Assembly: GCF_021554725.1 (NCBI RefSeq)
Contig: NZ_JAIZDP010000007.1
Span: 62,001-126,000, forward strand
Length of the DNA stretch: 64,000 bases
Source: Sinomonas notoginsengisoli
GTDB taxonomy: Bacteria; Actinomycetota; Actinomycetes; Actinomycetales; Micrococcaceae
Reading direction: 5' to 3'
How positions within the stretch are numbered: position 1 is the stretch's first letter; each line of letters begins with the position of its first letter. Both the position numbers and the translations under genes were made by a program. Below the pieces are notes generated by a model that worked only from the letters and a program-made list of their open reading frames with translations, was not told the DNA's origin and did not search any database. Below, in pieces: positions 50,476 to 59,097 of this stretch.

Positions 50476-51846
50476 TCAGGCGTCGAGGGCGCTCCAGTCG
50501 ACCGGCCCCGTGGTGCCAACGGTCCGCCTTCTGGACTTCGCCTTCTCAGCGGGCGTGGACGACGGCGCGGACTCGCCGAACGGGCGGCCCCACGGCAGCG
50601 GCAGGCACGGCACAGGGGCGCCGAGCTCGAGCCCATGCGGCGGGACGACCATGAACCCATCCGCGCGTGCCAGTCCGCGCAGCATGCCCGATCCGATGCC
50701 CGCGGCCGGCGATGCCATGCCGTACATCCTTCGGAACGGAACGACCCGAGTGCGCTTGAGCTCCGGCTCGAATACCTCTCCCGAGGGAAGCTCGACGGCG
50801 CGCGCAGGCTCCCGCCCGGACAGCGCAGCGAGCAGCGGCTCGCCGACCGTGACAAGGCCGACGACGGCCGCGAGCGGGTTTCCTGGGAGACCGAGGAAGA
50901 ACCGCCCGTCCGGAAGCTCCGCGAGGACGGTCGGATGGCCAGGGCGCATGGCGACCCCGTCGACGATGAGCCGGCCTCCCATCTGGGCCACCATGTCACG
51001 GAAGTGGTCGGAGCCTCCCTTGCCGGTTCCTCCCGTGGTGACCACGACGTCCGCCGGGTCCGCCGCCGGAGCTGCCCCCGCGGCGTCGTGCGCAGCGTGG
51101 CTCCCGCCCACTGGACGGTCTGCAAGGGCCGTAGACCACTCGGACGCCGCGTCTCCGATCTTCTCGTGCCCCACGAGGATTCCGCCGTAGGCCTCGATGA
51201 GCGGCGGCACGAGGTAGGTGAAGACGTCCCGCACGAGGCCCGAGCCCGGCAAACCGCTCTCGACCACCTCCGCGCCCGTACGGACGAGCTTCACGAGCGG
51301 CCGGCCGGTGACCCGGAGCGAGTCGTAGCCTGCGAGCGCCGCGAGGGCGAGCTGTGCCGGGCCCAGGGCTGCGGCCGCCTTGAGGAGTACATCGCCCTCG
51401 CGGGCCTCCTCGCCCGCAGGGCGAAGGTCGGCGCCCCCGCCGGGCGCACCGGGCGGAGCACCCGGGGCCACGCGGAGGTGCGGCAGGCCGTCCTCGTCCG
51501 GGGCGATCTCGCCGTACTCGCGGCGGAGGACGGCGCGCGCGCCGGGCGGGAGGGCCCCGCCGGTCACGATCGGCGCTGCCTGGTGCGCTGTCAGCGGCTC
51601 GCCGGGCTCGGCGAGGATCCATGGCCCTGTCCCGCACACCGCCCAGCCGTCCATCGCGGACGAGGTGTAGTGCGGCATGTCCCGCAGCGCCGTGAGCGGC
51701 TCGGCGAGGGTGCGGCCTCCGGCACTGCCAAGAGGCACGTCCCCCGGCGGCAGCGGCCCAGCAGCCTCCGCGGCGGCGGAGCGGGCCTCGGCCCACGTGA
51801 GATGGAGCGCGTGCGGTGCGGCGGCCGGATCAGGGCCGGCGGTCAT
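50476..51846 (-). CDS. moeA: Molybdopterin molybdotransferase MoeA
   Basis: Inserts molybdate into adenylated molybdopterin. A 456-residue protein with TLAEPLTALRDMPHYTSSAM then DGWAV near residue 65, the MPT-binding domain with VVTTGGTGKGGSDHFRDM (GTG-G-SD motif, near 265), LPGNPLAAVVGLVTVGEPLL near 340 and a C-terminal beta domain. ATG overlaps the stop of the DUF6457 gene (ATGA). Ala/Pro/Gly-rich insertions occur around residues 140-155 and 250-260. Confidence 0.9.
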   Translation of the reverse strand: MTAGPDPAAAPHALHLTWAEARSAAAEAAGPLPPGDVPLGSAGGRTLAEPLTALRDMPHYTSSAMDGWAVCGTGPWILAEPGEPLTAHQAAPIVTGGALPPGARAVLRREYGEIAPDEDGLPHLRVAPGAPPGAPGGGADLRPAGEEAREGDVLLKAAAALGPAQLALAALAGYDSLRVTGRPLVKLVRTGAEVVESGLPGSGLVRDVFTYLVPPLIEAYGGILVGHEKIGDAASEWSTALADRPVGGSHAAHDAAGAAPAADPADVVVTTGGTGKGGSDHFRDMVAQMGGRLIVDGVAMRPGHPTVLAELPDGRFFLGLPGNPLAAVVGLVTVGEPLLAALSGREPARAVELPSGEVFEPELKRTRVVPFRRMYGMASPAAGIGSGMLRGLARADGFMVVPPHGLELGAPVPCLPLPWGRPFGESAPSSTPAEKAKSRRRTVGTTGPVDWSALDA

Positions 51847-52151
51847 CCCTCGGTCCCGGCCGCTCCGCGGGCCTTCGCGGCCTTCAGGGCGGTCGCGACT
51901 GCGGACTCCATGGCGGCCCCGGCCTCGGAGCGGCCGCTGCCTGCGGCGACGCCGGCGGCATACGCAGCCAAGAACGTGGTCAGCGGTGCCGCGGGGCGGA
52001 CGATAGCGTGCGCTGCAACTCCCGCCAGACCGAGGACGGCGTCGAGGTCGACCTCGAAGCCGTTGAGCCCCAAGGCCTCGGAGAGTTCGGCGCACCACGC
52101 GCGCAGTACGGCGTCCTTGTCGCCGGGCTCGCCTGCGGATGGCTCACTCAT
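51843..52151 (-). CDS. DUF6457-family protein in the molybdenum cofactor group
   Basis: A 102-residue helical protein: WCAELSEALGLNGFEVDLDA, then VLGLAGVAAHAIVRPAAPLT and FLAAYAAGVAAGSGRSE, the DUF6457 pattern. It is commonly found between mobA and moeA in actinobacteria. ATG at 52151 overlaps the mobA end by 8 nt and its stop overlaps the moeA start. Probably an accessory factor of molybdenum cofactor enzymes; exact function unknown. Confidence 0.8.
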   Translation of the reverse strand: MSEPSAGEPGDKDAVLRAWCAELSEALGLNGFEVDLDAVLGLAGVAAHAIVRPAAPLTTFLAAYAAGVAAGSGRSEAGAAMESAVATALKAAKARGAAGTEG

Positions 52152-52953
52152 GGGCTTCCTCCTGCCGTGGCGTGGCACCCGGAGCCTCTGCGCGTCCGGG
52201 CCCTTCAATGCCCCAGTGCCGCGCCGCTTCCCAGGTGTCGACGTCGTCGGACACATGGCCGGGCAGCCTCAGGGGCAGCAGGTCCAGCCTAGCAATGAGG
52301 TGCCTCAGCGGCCTGTCGGCGAGGCCGCCCTCTGCCGAGAGTTCCTCGAGAACCGCGGCGAGCGGTCCCGACCGGTAGACGGCCAGGAGCGGCTGGACGT
52401 GCCCGCCCTCGTCCACGCCGAGCACGCCGTCGGCGGCCGGCTCCTCCGCGGCGGCTGCCAAGAGCCGTGCCGCCGCCTCCTGCGCCCGAGGAAGGTCCGC
52501 TGCCAGGACCGCCACCCAACCCGGGGGTGTGCCCGGCGCGGACAGAAGCGCAGCAAGGCCCGATGCGAGCGCCGCGAGGGGCCCGGCGTAGGCTGGCTCC
52601 TCACGCGTGTAGAGCACGGCGCGGGCTTCTGGCGCGGGGACACAGCCGGTAGCCGAGGCCGGCCCGCAGGGAAGGGCGTCGGAAAGCGGGGCGGGGCCGC
52701 CCGGTTCGCCGGGACCCGGTCCCACGACGGCGGTGAGGCGTGCCGTCGCCACCGCGTCGAGGGCGTGCTCGAGGAGAGTTGCGCCCCGGTAGGCGAGCTG
52801 GGGCTTGGGGAATCCGCCGAGCCTTGACGCACGGCCTCCCGCGAGGATTACCGCGTCGAAGCCAACCGCCGCGGCGGGCGAAGGGTCCGCGGCAGGCGAG
52901 CCGTCGCCGTCGTGCGTCAGGCCGCCGACTCCGGGGCGAGGAATGGACTCCAC
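52144..52953 (-). CDS. mobA: Molybdenum cofactor guanylyltransferase-like NTP transferase
   Basis: Nucleotidyltransferase with the MobA-type signature FDAVILAGGRASRLGGFPKP and, later, WVAVLAADLPRAQEAA (metal Asp region) and ADGVLGVDEGGHVQPLLAVY. It ends with a DDVDTWEAARHW motif, as MobA proteins do. The start is uncertain: the GTG at 52953 overlaps the HNH gene by 37 nt; a CTG at 52920, overlapping the HNH stop (CTGA) and having GGAG 9 nt upstream, would fit the coupled style of the operon. The core begins at about residue 31 of the longer form. Confidence 0.82.
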   Translation of the reverse strand: MESIPRPGVGGLTHDGDGSPAADPSPAAAVGFDAVILAGGRASRLGGFPKPQLAYRGATLLEHALDAVATARLTAVVGPGPGEPGGPAPLSDALPCGPASATGCVPAPEARAVLYTREEPAYAGPLAALASGLAALLSAPGTPPGWVAVLAADLPRAQEAAARLLAAAAEEPAADGVLGVDEGGHVQPLLAVYRSGPLAAVLEELSAEGGLADRPLRHLIARLDLLPLRLPGHVSDDVDTWEAARHWGIEGPGRAEAPGATPRQEEAHE

Positions 52954-53417
52954 TGCGCTGCGGGCTTCTCCAGTTCCTTGATCTGCCAGACGACGCCGAC
53001 CGGTGCCGCGGGCGCGAAGCGCAGCTTCCAGCCCATCTCGCCTGGGGTGTGGTCGCCCTTGACGTTGTTGCACCGCAGACAGCAGGCCACAAGGTTCTCC
53101 CAAGAGTCCGCCCCGCCACGGGAGCGCGGGAGGACGTGGTCCACCGTGTGGGCCGCCTTGCCGCAGTACGCACACGCGTGCGCGTCCCGACGCAGAACGC
53201 CACGTCTGCTGACTGCAGTCCCGTGGGTCCGCCGCGGCCTGATGTACCGATGGAGCAGAATCACCGAGGGGCGCCCTAGCACATCGCGCGGTCCGACGAC
53301 TGGCTCGCCGTCTTCCGCCACGACGCTCGCCTTTCCGGCGAGCACGAGCACGAGCGCGCGGCGGAAGGTGACCACTGCGAGCGGTTCATATCCAGCATTG
53401 AGAACGAGTGTGCGCAT
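52917..53417 (-). CDS. HNH endonuclease-family protein
   Basis: A 166-residue protein with N-terminal MRTLVLNAGYEPLAVVTFRR and a complete HNH nuclease motif: CAYCGKAAHTVDHVLPRSRG (zinc Cys pair, catalytic DH) followed by NLVACCLRCNNVKGD (second Cys pair). This single-copy HNH protein is conserved in actinobacteria; function in DNA metabolism unknown. A palindrome GTACTG-AA-CAGTAC (53499-53512) lies 82 bp upstream. Confidence 0.85.
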   Translation of the reverse strand: MRTLVLNAGYEPLAVVTFRRALVLVLAGKASVVAEDGEPVVGPRDVLGRPSVILLHRYIRPRRTHGTAVSRRGVLRRDAHACAYCGKAAHTVDHVLPRSRGGADSWENLVACCLRCNNVKGDHTPGEMGWKLRFAPAAPVGVVWQIKELEKPAAQWSPFLAPESAA

Positions 53418-53498
53418 GCGCGTTCCTCACGGCCGCACCCGGTCAGGGGCACAGGGCCGGCTGCCCTGTGCGTAGCCGGGCTGATCGACTCTCCAAGA

Positions 53499-53512
53499 GT
53501 ACTGAACAGTAC
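53499..53512. promoter_or_regulatory. Palindrome upstream of the HNH gene
   Basis: GTACTG-AA-CAGTAC, perfect 6-bp arms. It is not the actinobacterial LexA box (GAAC-N4-GTTC). Confidence 0.35.
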
Positions 53513-53603
53513 CGCGATTAAACGAACACGGTGTCTGGAGGGACCCGGGCGGTCCAGCAGCGTTCACCGGCCAGACACCTTGTGACGTGGGTGTGACATA
53601 CGC

Positions 53604-53639
53604 GAGGACGCCCCCTCCCGATGGGGAGAGGGCGTCCTC
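53604..53639 (-). terminator. Terminator behind the NlpC/P60 gene
   Basis: GAGGACGCCCCCTCCC (53604-53619) and GGGAGAGGGCGTCCTC (53624-53639): a 16-bp stem with one mismatch and a 4-nt loop, 51 bp after the stop at 53691. Confidence 0.75.
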
Positions 53640-53690
53640 GACTGGGGGCTTTGGAGGCCGTTCGCTGCCTCCGCCAGATCTGCGCTGCGG

Positions 53691-54488
53691 TCAGCCGATG
53701 CGGATGGGAACGGGGCCGGAGCCGACGTAGGCGCTGAAGAGCGCCGTGGTGCCGCCATTCCATCCGCCGTGGACGGCCATGCCGTTGCCCACGTAGACAG
53801 CGATGTGGGCCATGCCCATGCCGCCGTTGGCGTAGTACAGCAGGTCGCCCGGCTGGGCCTCCGCCATGCTGACGGTGCGGCCGAGGGACAGGTAGCCTGC
53901 TGGCCACCCGTGGTAGTTGATGCCGACAGCCGCGAGCGAGTTGGTCGCGAGCATCGTGCAGTCCTGCGCGACGCCGAGCTGTGCATATGCGGCGGCGGCG
54001 ATGGCAGCGCCCTTGCCCGACGAGGCGGCAGGCTTGGGGGCCGGAGCCGGGGCGGGCGCGGTGGCCGCGACCTGGACCTTGGGGGCCGGAGCGGGCTGGG
54101 CGGGAGCCCGTACGGCAGGAGCCGGAGCCGGGGCGGGGGCCGGAGCCGGGGCCTCGACCACCGGAGCGGGAGCGGGAGCCTCGACTACCGGGGCAGCGAC
54201 CGACTCGACGGCCGGGCGCTCAAAGCTGAGATTCGCCGTGGCCTCGGCCGAAATCGGTGCCTGGACGGCACTCTCGACATCGAGCGCAACCGGAGCGGAG
54301 GCTTCCCGCTGGGTGGGGACGCCAGCATTGGCAGCGACGCTGCCGGTGAGCACAAGGCCACCAGCGGCGGCGACGACGGCGGCCTGACGGCCGACGCCAC
54401 CGGCGTTCTCGGTGACGGCCTTCGCGATGACTGCCAGCGAGGAGGTGTTGGCCGCGCGGTGGCGGGCAATGCCTGCACGTGTGGTCAT
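53691..54488 (-). CDS. Exported NlpC/P60-type cell-wall hydrolase 1
   Basis: A 265-residue protein: long basic N-region and hydrophobic signal (TENAGGVGRQAAVVAAAGGL then VLTGSVAANAG), a spacer with SFERPAVESVAAPVVE, a Pro/Ala linker (APAPAPAPAPA type, residues 105-165) and a C-terminal NlpC/P60 domain. The catalytic Cys is in VAQDCTMLA (relatives have DCSG), His in GMAHIAVYVGNGM. Its spacer and signal are close copies of those of the next gene. It may share that gene's transcript and riboswitch; a hairpin lies between them. Confidence 0.8.
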   Translation of the reverse strand: MTTRAGIARHRAANTSSLAVIAKAVTENAGGVGRQAAVVAAAGGLVLTGSVAANAGVPTQREASAPVALDVESAVQAPISAEATANLSFERPAVESVAAPVVEAPAPAPVVEAPAPAPAPAPAPAVRAPAQPAPAPKVQVAATAPAPAPAPKPAASSGKGAAIAAAAYAQLGVAQDCTMLATNSLAAVGINYHGWPAGYLSLGRTVSMAEAQPGDLLYYANGGMGMAHIAVYVGNGMAVHGGWNGGTTALFSAYVGSGPVPIRIG

Positions 54489-54517
54489 GGAGGGGGTTCT
54501 CTCTTTCGTGTTCTTCA

Positions 54518-54539
54518 GGCCGCAGGGGGTAGTGCGGCC
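54518..54539 (-). terminator. Hairpin between the two NlpC/P60 genes
   Basis: GGCCGCA (54518-54524) / TGCGGCC (54533-54539) perfect arms with an 8-nt loop. Could reduce read-through from the upstream gene or be an mRNA processing signal. Confidence 0.5.
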
Positions 54540-54594
54540 TTCAGTGGGCAACACGGTCACGAGCAAGCCGCATCACCCGGGGTACGGATTGTTC

Positions 54595-55377
54595 TCAGCG
54601 GGCCATGGTGTAGAAAGCCGACGAGCCAGTAGCGCTCACCGCGTGGAGCAGGGTGCCCTGGGAGGGGTTCAGGGCACTGATCATCATCCCATTGCCGACG
54701 TAGATGCCGACGTGGGCGCCGCCGTTCTGGACCACCAGGTCACCCGGGGAGGGGGTGGCGGTCGGGGTCATGACGGACCACGCCTGGACGCGGGGAATGC
54801 TGATGCCGGCCTGCGCGTAGACCCACTGGGTGAAGCCCGAGCAGTCCCAGCCGGCAGGCGTGGTGCCGCCCCAGACGTACGGGTGGCCGATGCCGGTGTA
54901 GGCGATGCCAGCCAGGCTCGAGCCGGCTGCATTCACCGTCGCCGCGGCACGCGGTGCCGACGACTGGGTGGTGACAGCGGCCCGCTGGGCTGGCGCCGGC
55001 TGAGCGGCCGGCGCTGGCTGAGCGGCCGGCGCTGGCTGAGCGGCCGGCGCCGGCTGAGCGGCCGGAGCCTTCTCGACGACGGGCGCGGCAACCGTCTCGA
55101 CGGAGGGGCGCTCGAAGGAGATCTGGACTTCATTGGACGCGACGACGCTCGGCGCAGAGGCGTTTGCCACGTCGGAGAGGGCGGAAGCCTCACGCTGGGT
55201 TTCCGCGGCCTGGGCGGGAAGCCCGGCGCTGATGATCAGACCGGACGCCGCCGCGATGACGGCCGCCTGGCGGCCGATCGTGCCTGCATTTCCGGACATT
55301 GCCTGCGCGACAGCCTCAAGCGGGCTCGTGCGGGCCGGAAGCGCGCGGTGGCGCGCAGTCAACGTTCGAGTCGACAC
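54595..55377 (-). CDS. Exported NlpC/P60 cell-wall hydrolase 2
   Basis: A 260-residue secreted peptidase. Signal region MSGNAGTIGRQAAVIAAASG, spacer SFERPSVETVAAPVVEKAP, linker of PAAQPA repeats (residues 105-130), then a canonical NlpC/P60 domain: YVWGGTTPAGWDCSGFTQW (catalytic Cys), GDLVVQNGGAHVGIYVGNG (His). It would cut peptide stems of peptidoglycan. GTG at 55377 has GGGAGAGG 9 nt upstream, the end of the c-di-AMP riboswitch; a TTG at 55395 is the alternative. Confidence 0.87.
   Translation of the reverse strand: MSTRTLTARHRALPARTSPLEAVAQAMSGNAGTIGRQAAVIAAASGLIISAGLPAQAAETQREASALSDVANASAPSVVASNEVQISFERPSVETVAAPVVEKAPAAQPAPAAQPAPAAQPAPAAQPAPAQRAAVTTQSSAPRAAATVNAAGSSLAGIAYTGIGHPYVWGGTTPAGWDCSGFTQWVYAQAGISIPRVQAWSVMTPTATPSPGDLVVQNGGAHVGIYVGNGMMISALNPSQGTLLHAVSATGSSAFYTMAR
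54992..55063 (-). repeat. Four 18-bp tandem repeats in the NlpC/P60 linker
   Basis: Four consecutive units of ggcgcYggctgagcggcc (54992-55009, 55010-55027, 55028-55045, 55046-55063), differing at one base, encoding PAAQPA each. Copy number could vary by slippage. Confidence 0.85.
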
Positions 55378-55383
55378 AGAAAT

Positions 55384-55556
55384 AGCCTCTCCCAATGCCT
55401 ACGAGGTGAGCTGTCGGGTTCGGATGGAAAGTATCCGGCGCCCTGACGGATCAGGCCGCTTAACCCCAAGGCCCTCCGAAGAGGACCAAAAGTGGTTCCC
55501 CCGCCTCTGCCAGCGGTATGTGCGAACGGCTCCGGGAAGTGGCAGAGCTCGGCGAG
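55384..55556 (-). promoter_or_regulatory. ydaO-type c-di-AMP riboswitch 1
   Basis: On the transcript: the 5' stem GCCGAGCTCTGCCAC and GGCAGAGGCGGGGGAACCA (ydaO core), GGGGTTAAGC, then the 3' half CATCCGAACCCGACAGCTCA and CCTCGTAGGCATTGGGAGAG, directly before the GTG of the NlpC/P60 gene at 55377. The pattern matches actinobacterial ydaO elements before cell-wall hydrolases. c-di-AMP usually turns such genes off. Confidence 0.88.
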
Positions 55557-55598
55557 CTTCCCGAATGTTCCAACTTGGTAGGAGCTGGAACAGGAATG

Positions 55599-55627
55599 AC
55601 CCTACCCGAGACCAGACGAAAAGTCAC
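55599..55627 (-). promoter_or_regulatory. Promoter for riboswitch 1
   Basis: On the minus strand GTGACT (55627-55622) and TAGGGT (55604-55599), 17-bp spacer; +1 near 55592. A TGTTCCA/TGGAACA hairpin (55566-55592) follows. Confidence 0.4.
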
Positions 55628-55681
55628 ATTCGGATCACGGCCAGAAAAACGGGCGTCACGAACAGGACACGGCGGCCGTGA

Positions 55682-56500
55682 TCAGAGCCAGCCGGTCGGA
55701 TCTACGACCTCGCCGTTCACCATGACTTCGAAGTGGAGATGGCAACCCGTCGAGGCCCCGCTGGTCCCGCTGAGGGCGATGAGAGAGCCTCGGTCGACCT
55801 TCTGCCCCACTGACACGGAGAACGATGCGAGATGGTTGTACGTCGTCTCTAGCCCGTTCCCGTGGTCGACCACGACGCGGTTGCCGCCGCCGTACGGATG
55901 CCAGCCGGCGAAGGTCACCGTGCCGCCCGCCGCTGCCTTGACCGCCGCGCCGCACTGGGCCACGAAGTCCTGCCCCCTGTGGAACTCGGCCACGCCCGTC
56001 AGGGGGCTCACCCGGGAGCCGAAGGGCGAGGAAGGATCGATGGAGTCCAACGGGGCACCAAGCGCATGGTGCGCCTCAGTCGGCGTGATCCTGCCTGCTG
56101 ATTCCGACTCGAGCATGTGCCTGAGGCGGCCGTCGGGGTCCACCGTGCTGCCCACGGACGCGCGGGAGAAGGCCACAACAGCGTCCGTCGAGGCCGTCAC
56201 CTCGGGCTGCTGCTGTGCGATTTCCATGGCGGGGGCAGTCTGGGGCGCCTGGCCTGCGGCCGTGGGGACAGTAACGGTGAGCACGAGCCCTGTGGCCGCG
56301 AGCGCTACGCCGGCCTTCTGCCCTACACCACCGGCCGCGGCCATCTCTGCCAGCTGGCGCATGGGGCCCGGGCGGGCGGCGGCCCGGCGGCCCCGCTGCC
56401 CGTCACTGCGCGAGCCTGCCCCTGTGGAGGTCGACGGCGTGGGGTGGTGGGCGGGCGGCACAGTGGCCCGCCGCCGCCCACGGGTGGCTAGCTGCGTCAA
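55682..56500 (-). CDS. Exported M23-family metallopeptidase
   Basis: A 272-residue LytM/M23 endopeptidase. Basic N-region and signal (GQKAGVALAATGLVLTVTVP), then the M23 domain: RGQDF (His/Asp zinc region, HRGQDF), VVVDHGNGLETTYNHLAS and the HLHFEVMVNG motif near 255. TTG start at 56500 with GAGGG 8 nt upstream. It cuts peptidoglycan cross-links. A c-di-AMP riboswitch precedes it. Confidence 0.87.
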   Translation of the reverse strand: MTQLATRGRRRATVPPAHHPTPSTSTGAGSRSDGQRGRRAAARPGPMRQLAEMAAAGGVGQKAGVALAATGLVLTVTVPTAAGQAPQTAPAMEIAQQQPEVTASTDAVVAFSRASVGSTVDPDGRLRHMLESESAGRITPTEAHHALGAPLDSIDPSSPFGSRVSPLTGVAEFHRGQDFVAQCGAAVKAAAGGTVTFAGWHPYGGGNRVVVDHGNGLETTYNHLASFSVSVGQKVDRGSLIALSGTSGASTGCHLHFEVMVNGEVVDPTGWL

Positions 56501-56502
56501 GC

Positions 56503-56738
56503 GATTCCCTCTCTGTCATCGCCTGCGAAGTTAGCTGTCGGGTTCGAGTCAGAGAGCCACAGACTCGGCCCAGCCGCGTCGGGCAAGGCAGGCGACGGCC
56601 TGAGGCTGGCGCGTGCGGGTTCTTCCGAAGCGTGCTGCGGGCTTCACCCCAAAGCGGCTCACGCCGCCACCGGTGGTTCCCCCGCCTCTGCCATCATCTG
56701 GATTCTGGTCCAGACCCGCTGGCAGAGCTCGGCGTGCA
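56503..56738 (-). promoter_or_regulatory. ydaO-type c-di-AMP riboswitch 2
   Basis: The same core on the transcript: GCCGAGCTCTGCCAGCGG, GGCAGAGGCGGGGGAACCAC, GGGGTGAAGCCC, and 3' GAACCCGACAGCTAACTTCG then GCAGGCGATGACAGAGAGGG, ending at the TTG of the M23 gene. The middle variable stem is longer than in riboswitch 1. Confidence 0.88.
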
Positions 56739-56957
56739 GGTCGGACGACGTCAAGACGTCTCGGCGTCGTTTCTAAGAATACGAGCGAAGTGCAGAATGT
56801 AACAATTCCGTGATCTTTAATGAGACTTAGCTCACAAGCTACTTGCGGGTAGGCATTAATCCAAGCGGTAGAGTTTTTGTCTCTTTCTGTGAACCTGTGT
56901 GAGGTCTCCGCGAGGTCGAGGTCCGCGGGCCGGGATCGCGAGGGGATGAGGGGCGAA
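56739..56957 (-). promoter_or_regulatory. Promoter region of riboswitch 2 / dtxR 3' side
   Basis: AT-rich stretch at 56773-56880. On the minus strand TTGTTA (56806-56801) and TATTCT (56782-56777), 18-bp spacer, could drive the riboswitch-M23 transcript. No gene seen. Confidence 0.45.
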
Positions 56958-57653
56958 TCAGCCGACGGAGACGAAGACGTGGGCGGCGACCTCCGCGGGG
57001 AGCTCGAGAGCTCCGTCCACGCTCGCCACCCGAACGGAGATGTAGTCGCCCACCCGCTCGAGCGAGATCTCGGCGCCCGGATGGATGCCGCCCTCGTCGA
57101 GCTGGACGAGGAGCTCCGGATCCACCTGAATCGGCTCGGCGAGGCGGCACACCACCACGCGAGAGCCGGGAGCGTACTTCCCCATCGCCTCGACGAGCGT
57201 CACGACGCCGTCGGTGAACCCCTCGGACGCCTCGCCGCCCAGATCCTCGAGCCCTGGGATCGGATTGCCGTAGGGGGACTCGCTGGGCCGGCCGAGGAGC
57301 TCAAAGAGCCGGCGCTCCACCCTCTCGCTCATGACGTGTTCCCACCGGCAGGCTTCGTCGTGGACGTACGGCCAGTCCAGGCCGATCACGTCGGCCAGGA
57401 GACGCTCGGCGAGCCGGTGCTTTCGCATGACCTCGGTAGCGCGCTTGCGCCCCGCGTCCGTGAGCTCGAGGTGGCGATCGCCGGAGACAACCACGAGTCC
57501 GTCCCGCTCCATGCGCGCGACAGTCTGGGACACCGTAGGGCCGGAATGGCGCAACCGCTCGGCGATGCGCGCGCGCAGAGGAGTAATGCCCTCCTCCTCG
57601 AGCTCGAGGATGGTGCGCAGGTACATCTCGGTGGTATCGATGAGGTCGGACAT
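56958..57653 (-). CDS. DtxR/IdeR-type iron-dependent regulator
   Basis: A 231-residue metal-sensing repressor. N-terminal winged helix ([20 protein letters not shown]; recognition helix [12 protein letters not shown]), dimer/metal domain with all DtxR ligands in the same numbering: Met10, His79, Glu83, His98, Cys102, Glu105, His106 ([14 protein letters not shown]), and a C-terminal SH3-like domain. Cys102 marks an iron rather than manganese type. Divergent from serC. No siderophore genes are near. Confidence 0.92.
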   Translation of the reverse strand: MSDLIDTTEMYLRTILELEEEGITPLRARIAERLRHSGPTVSQTVARMERDGLVVVSGDRHLELTDAGRKRATEVMRKHRLAERLLADVIGLDWPYVHDEACRWEHVMSERVERRLFELLGRPSESPYGNPIPGLEDLGGEASEGFTDGVVTLVEAMGKYAPGSRVVVCRLAEPIQVDPELLVQLDEGGIHPGAEISLERVGDYISVRVASVDGALELPAEVAAHVFVSVG

Positions 57654-57722
57654 GCGTGCTTCGAGCTCCTGGCGTGGTGGGCGGTGGGGGTCACTGCTCG
57701 ATAGAGAGTCTAGCTTATTTTG

Positions 57723-57795
57723 ATCTGCTCAGATTAGGCGCCGAGGGCGCTCAAGTGCGGATTCGCACGGTCCCGCGCGGGTGCGGCACACTTGA
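57723..57795. promoter_or_regulatory. Dyads between dtxR and serC
   Basis: An operator-like ATCTG-CT-CAGAT (57723-57734), then a nested structure in front of serC: outer arms TCAAGTG (57751-57757) / CACTTGA (57789-57795), inner CGCAC (57764-57768) / GTGCG (57781-57785), centre CCC-GCGC-GGG. Confidence 0.4.
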
Positions 57796-58986
<1,191 letters not shown>

Positions 58987-59019
58987 CACTCGCCGTTCCA
59001 CCGATCCGGCAAAGCGGAC

Positions 59020-59058
59020 GACGTCGGGCCCCCACCTCCGCGGGGGGGGCCCGACGTC
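59020..59058 (+). terminator. serC terminator
   Basis: GACGTCGGGCCCCC (59020-59033) / GGGGGCCCGACGTC (59045-59058), perfect 14-bp stem, 11-nt loop, then CCCGTTGGCTTGT. Confidence 0.85.
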
Positions 59059-59097
59059 CCGTTGGCTTGTCAGTGGTCGTCTGGTGCCGTCTCCGTC

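Noticed and set aside
53499-53512. SOS (LexA) box before the HNH gene
   Set aside because: GTACTG-AA-CAGTAC does not match the actinobacterial GAAC-N4-GTTC consensus, so only an unknown dyad is reported.
54992-55063. CRISPR-like regular repeats
   Set aside because: The four 18-bp units are contiguous without spacers, lie in frame in an NlpC/P60 gene and encode a PAAQPA linker.
57700-57735. Iron box for DtxR autoregulation
   Set aside because: The AT-rich stretch does not follow the TTAGGTTAGGCTAACCTAA-type consensus; only a short ATCTG/CAGAT dyad is seen.
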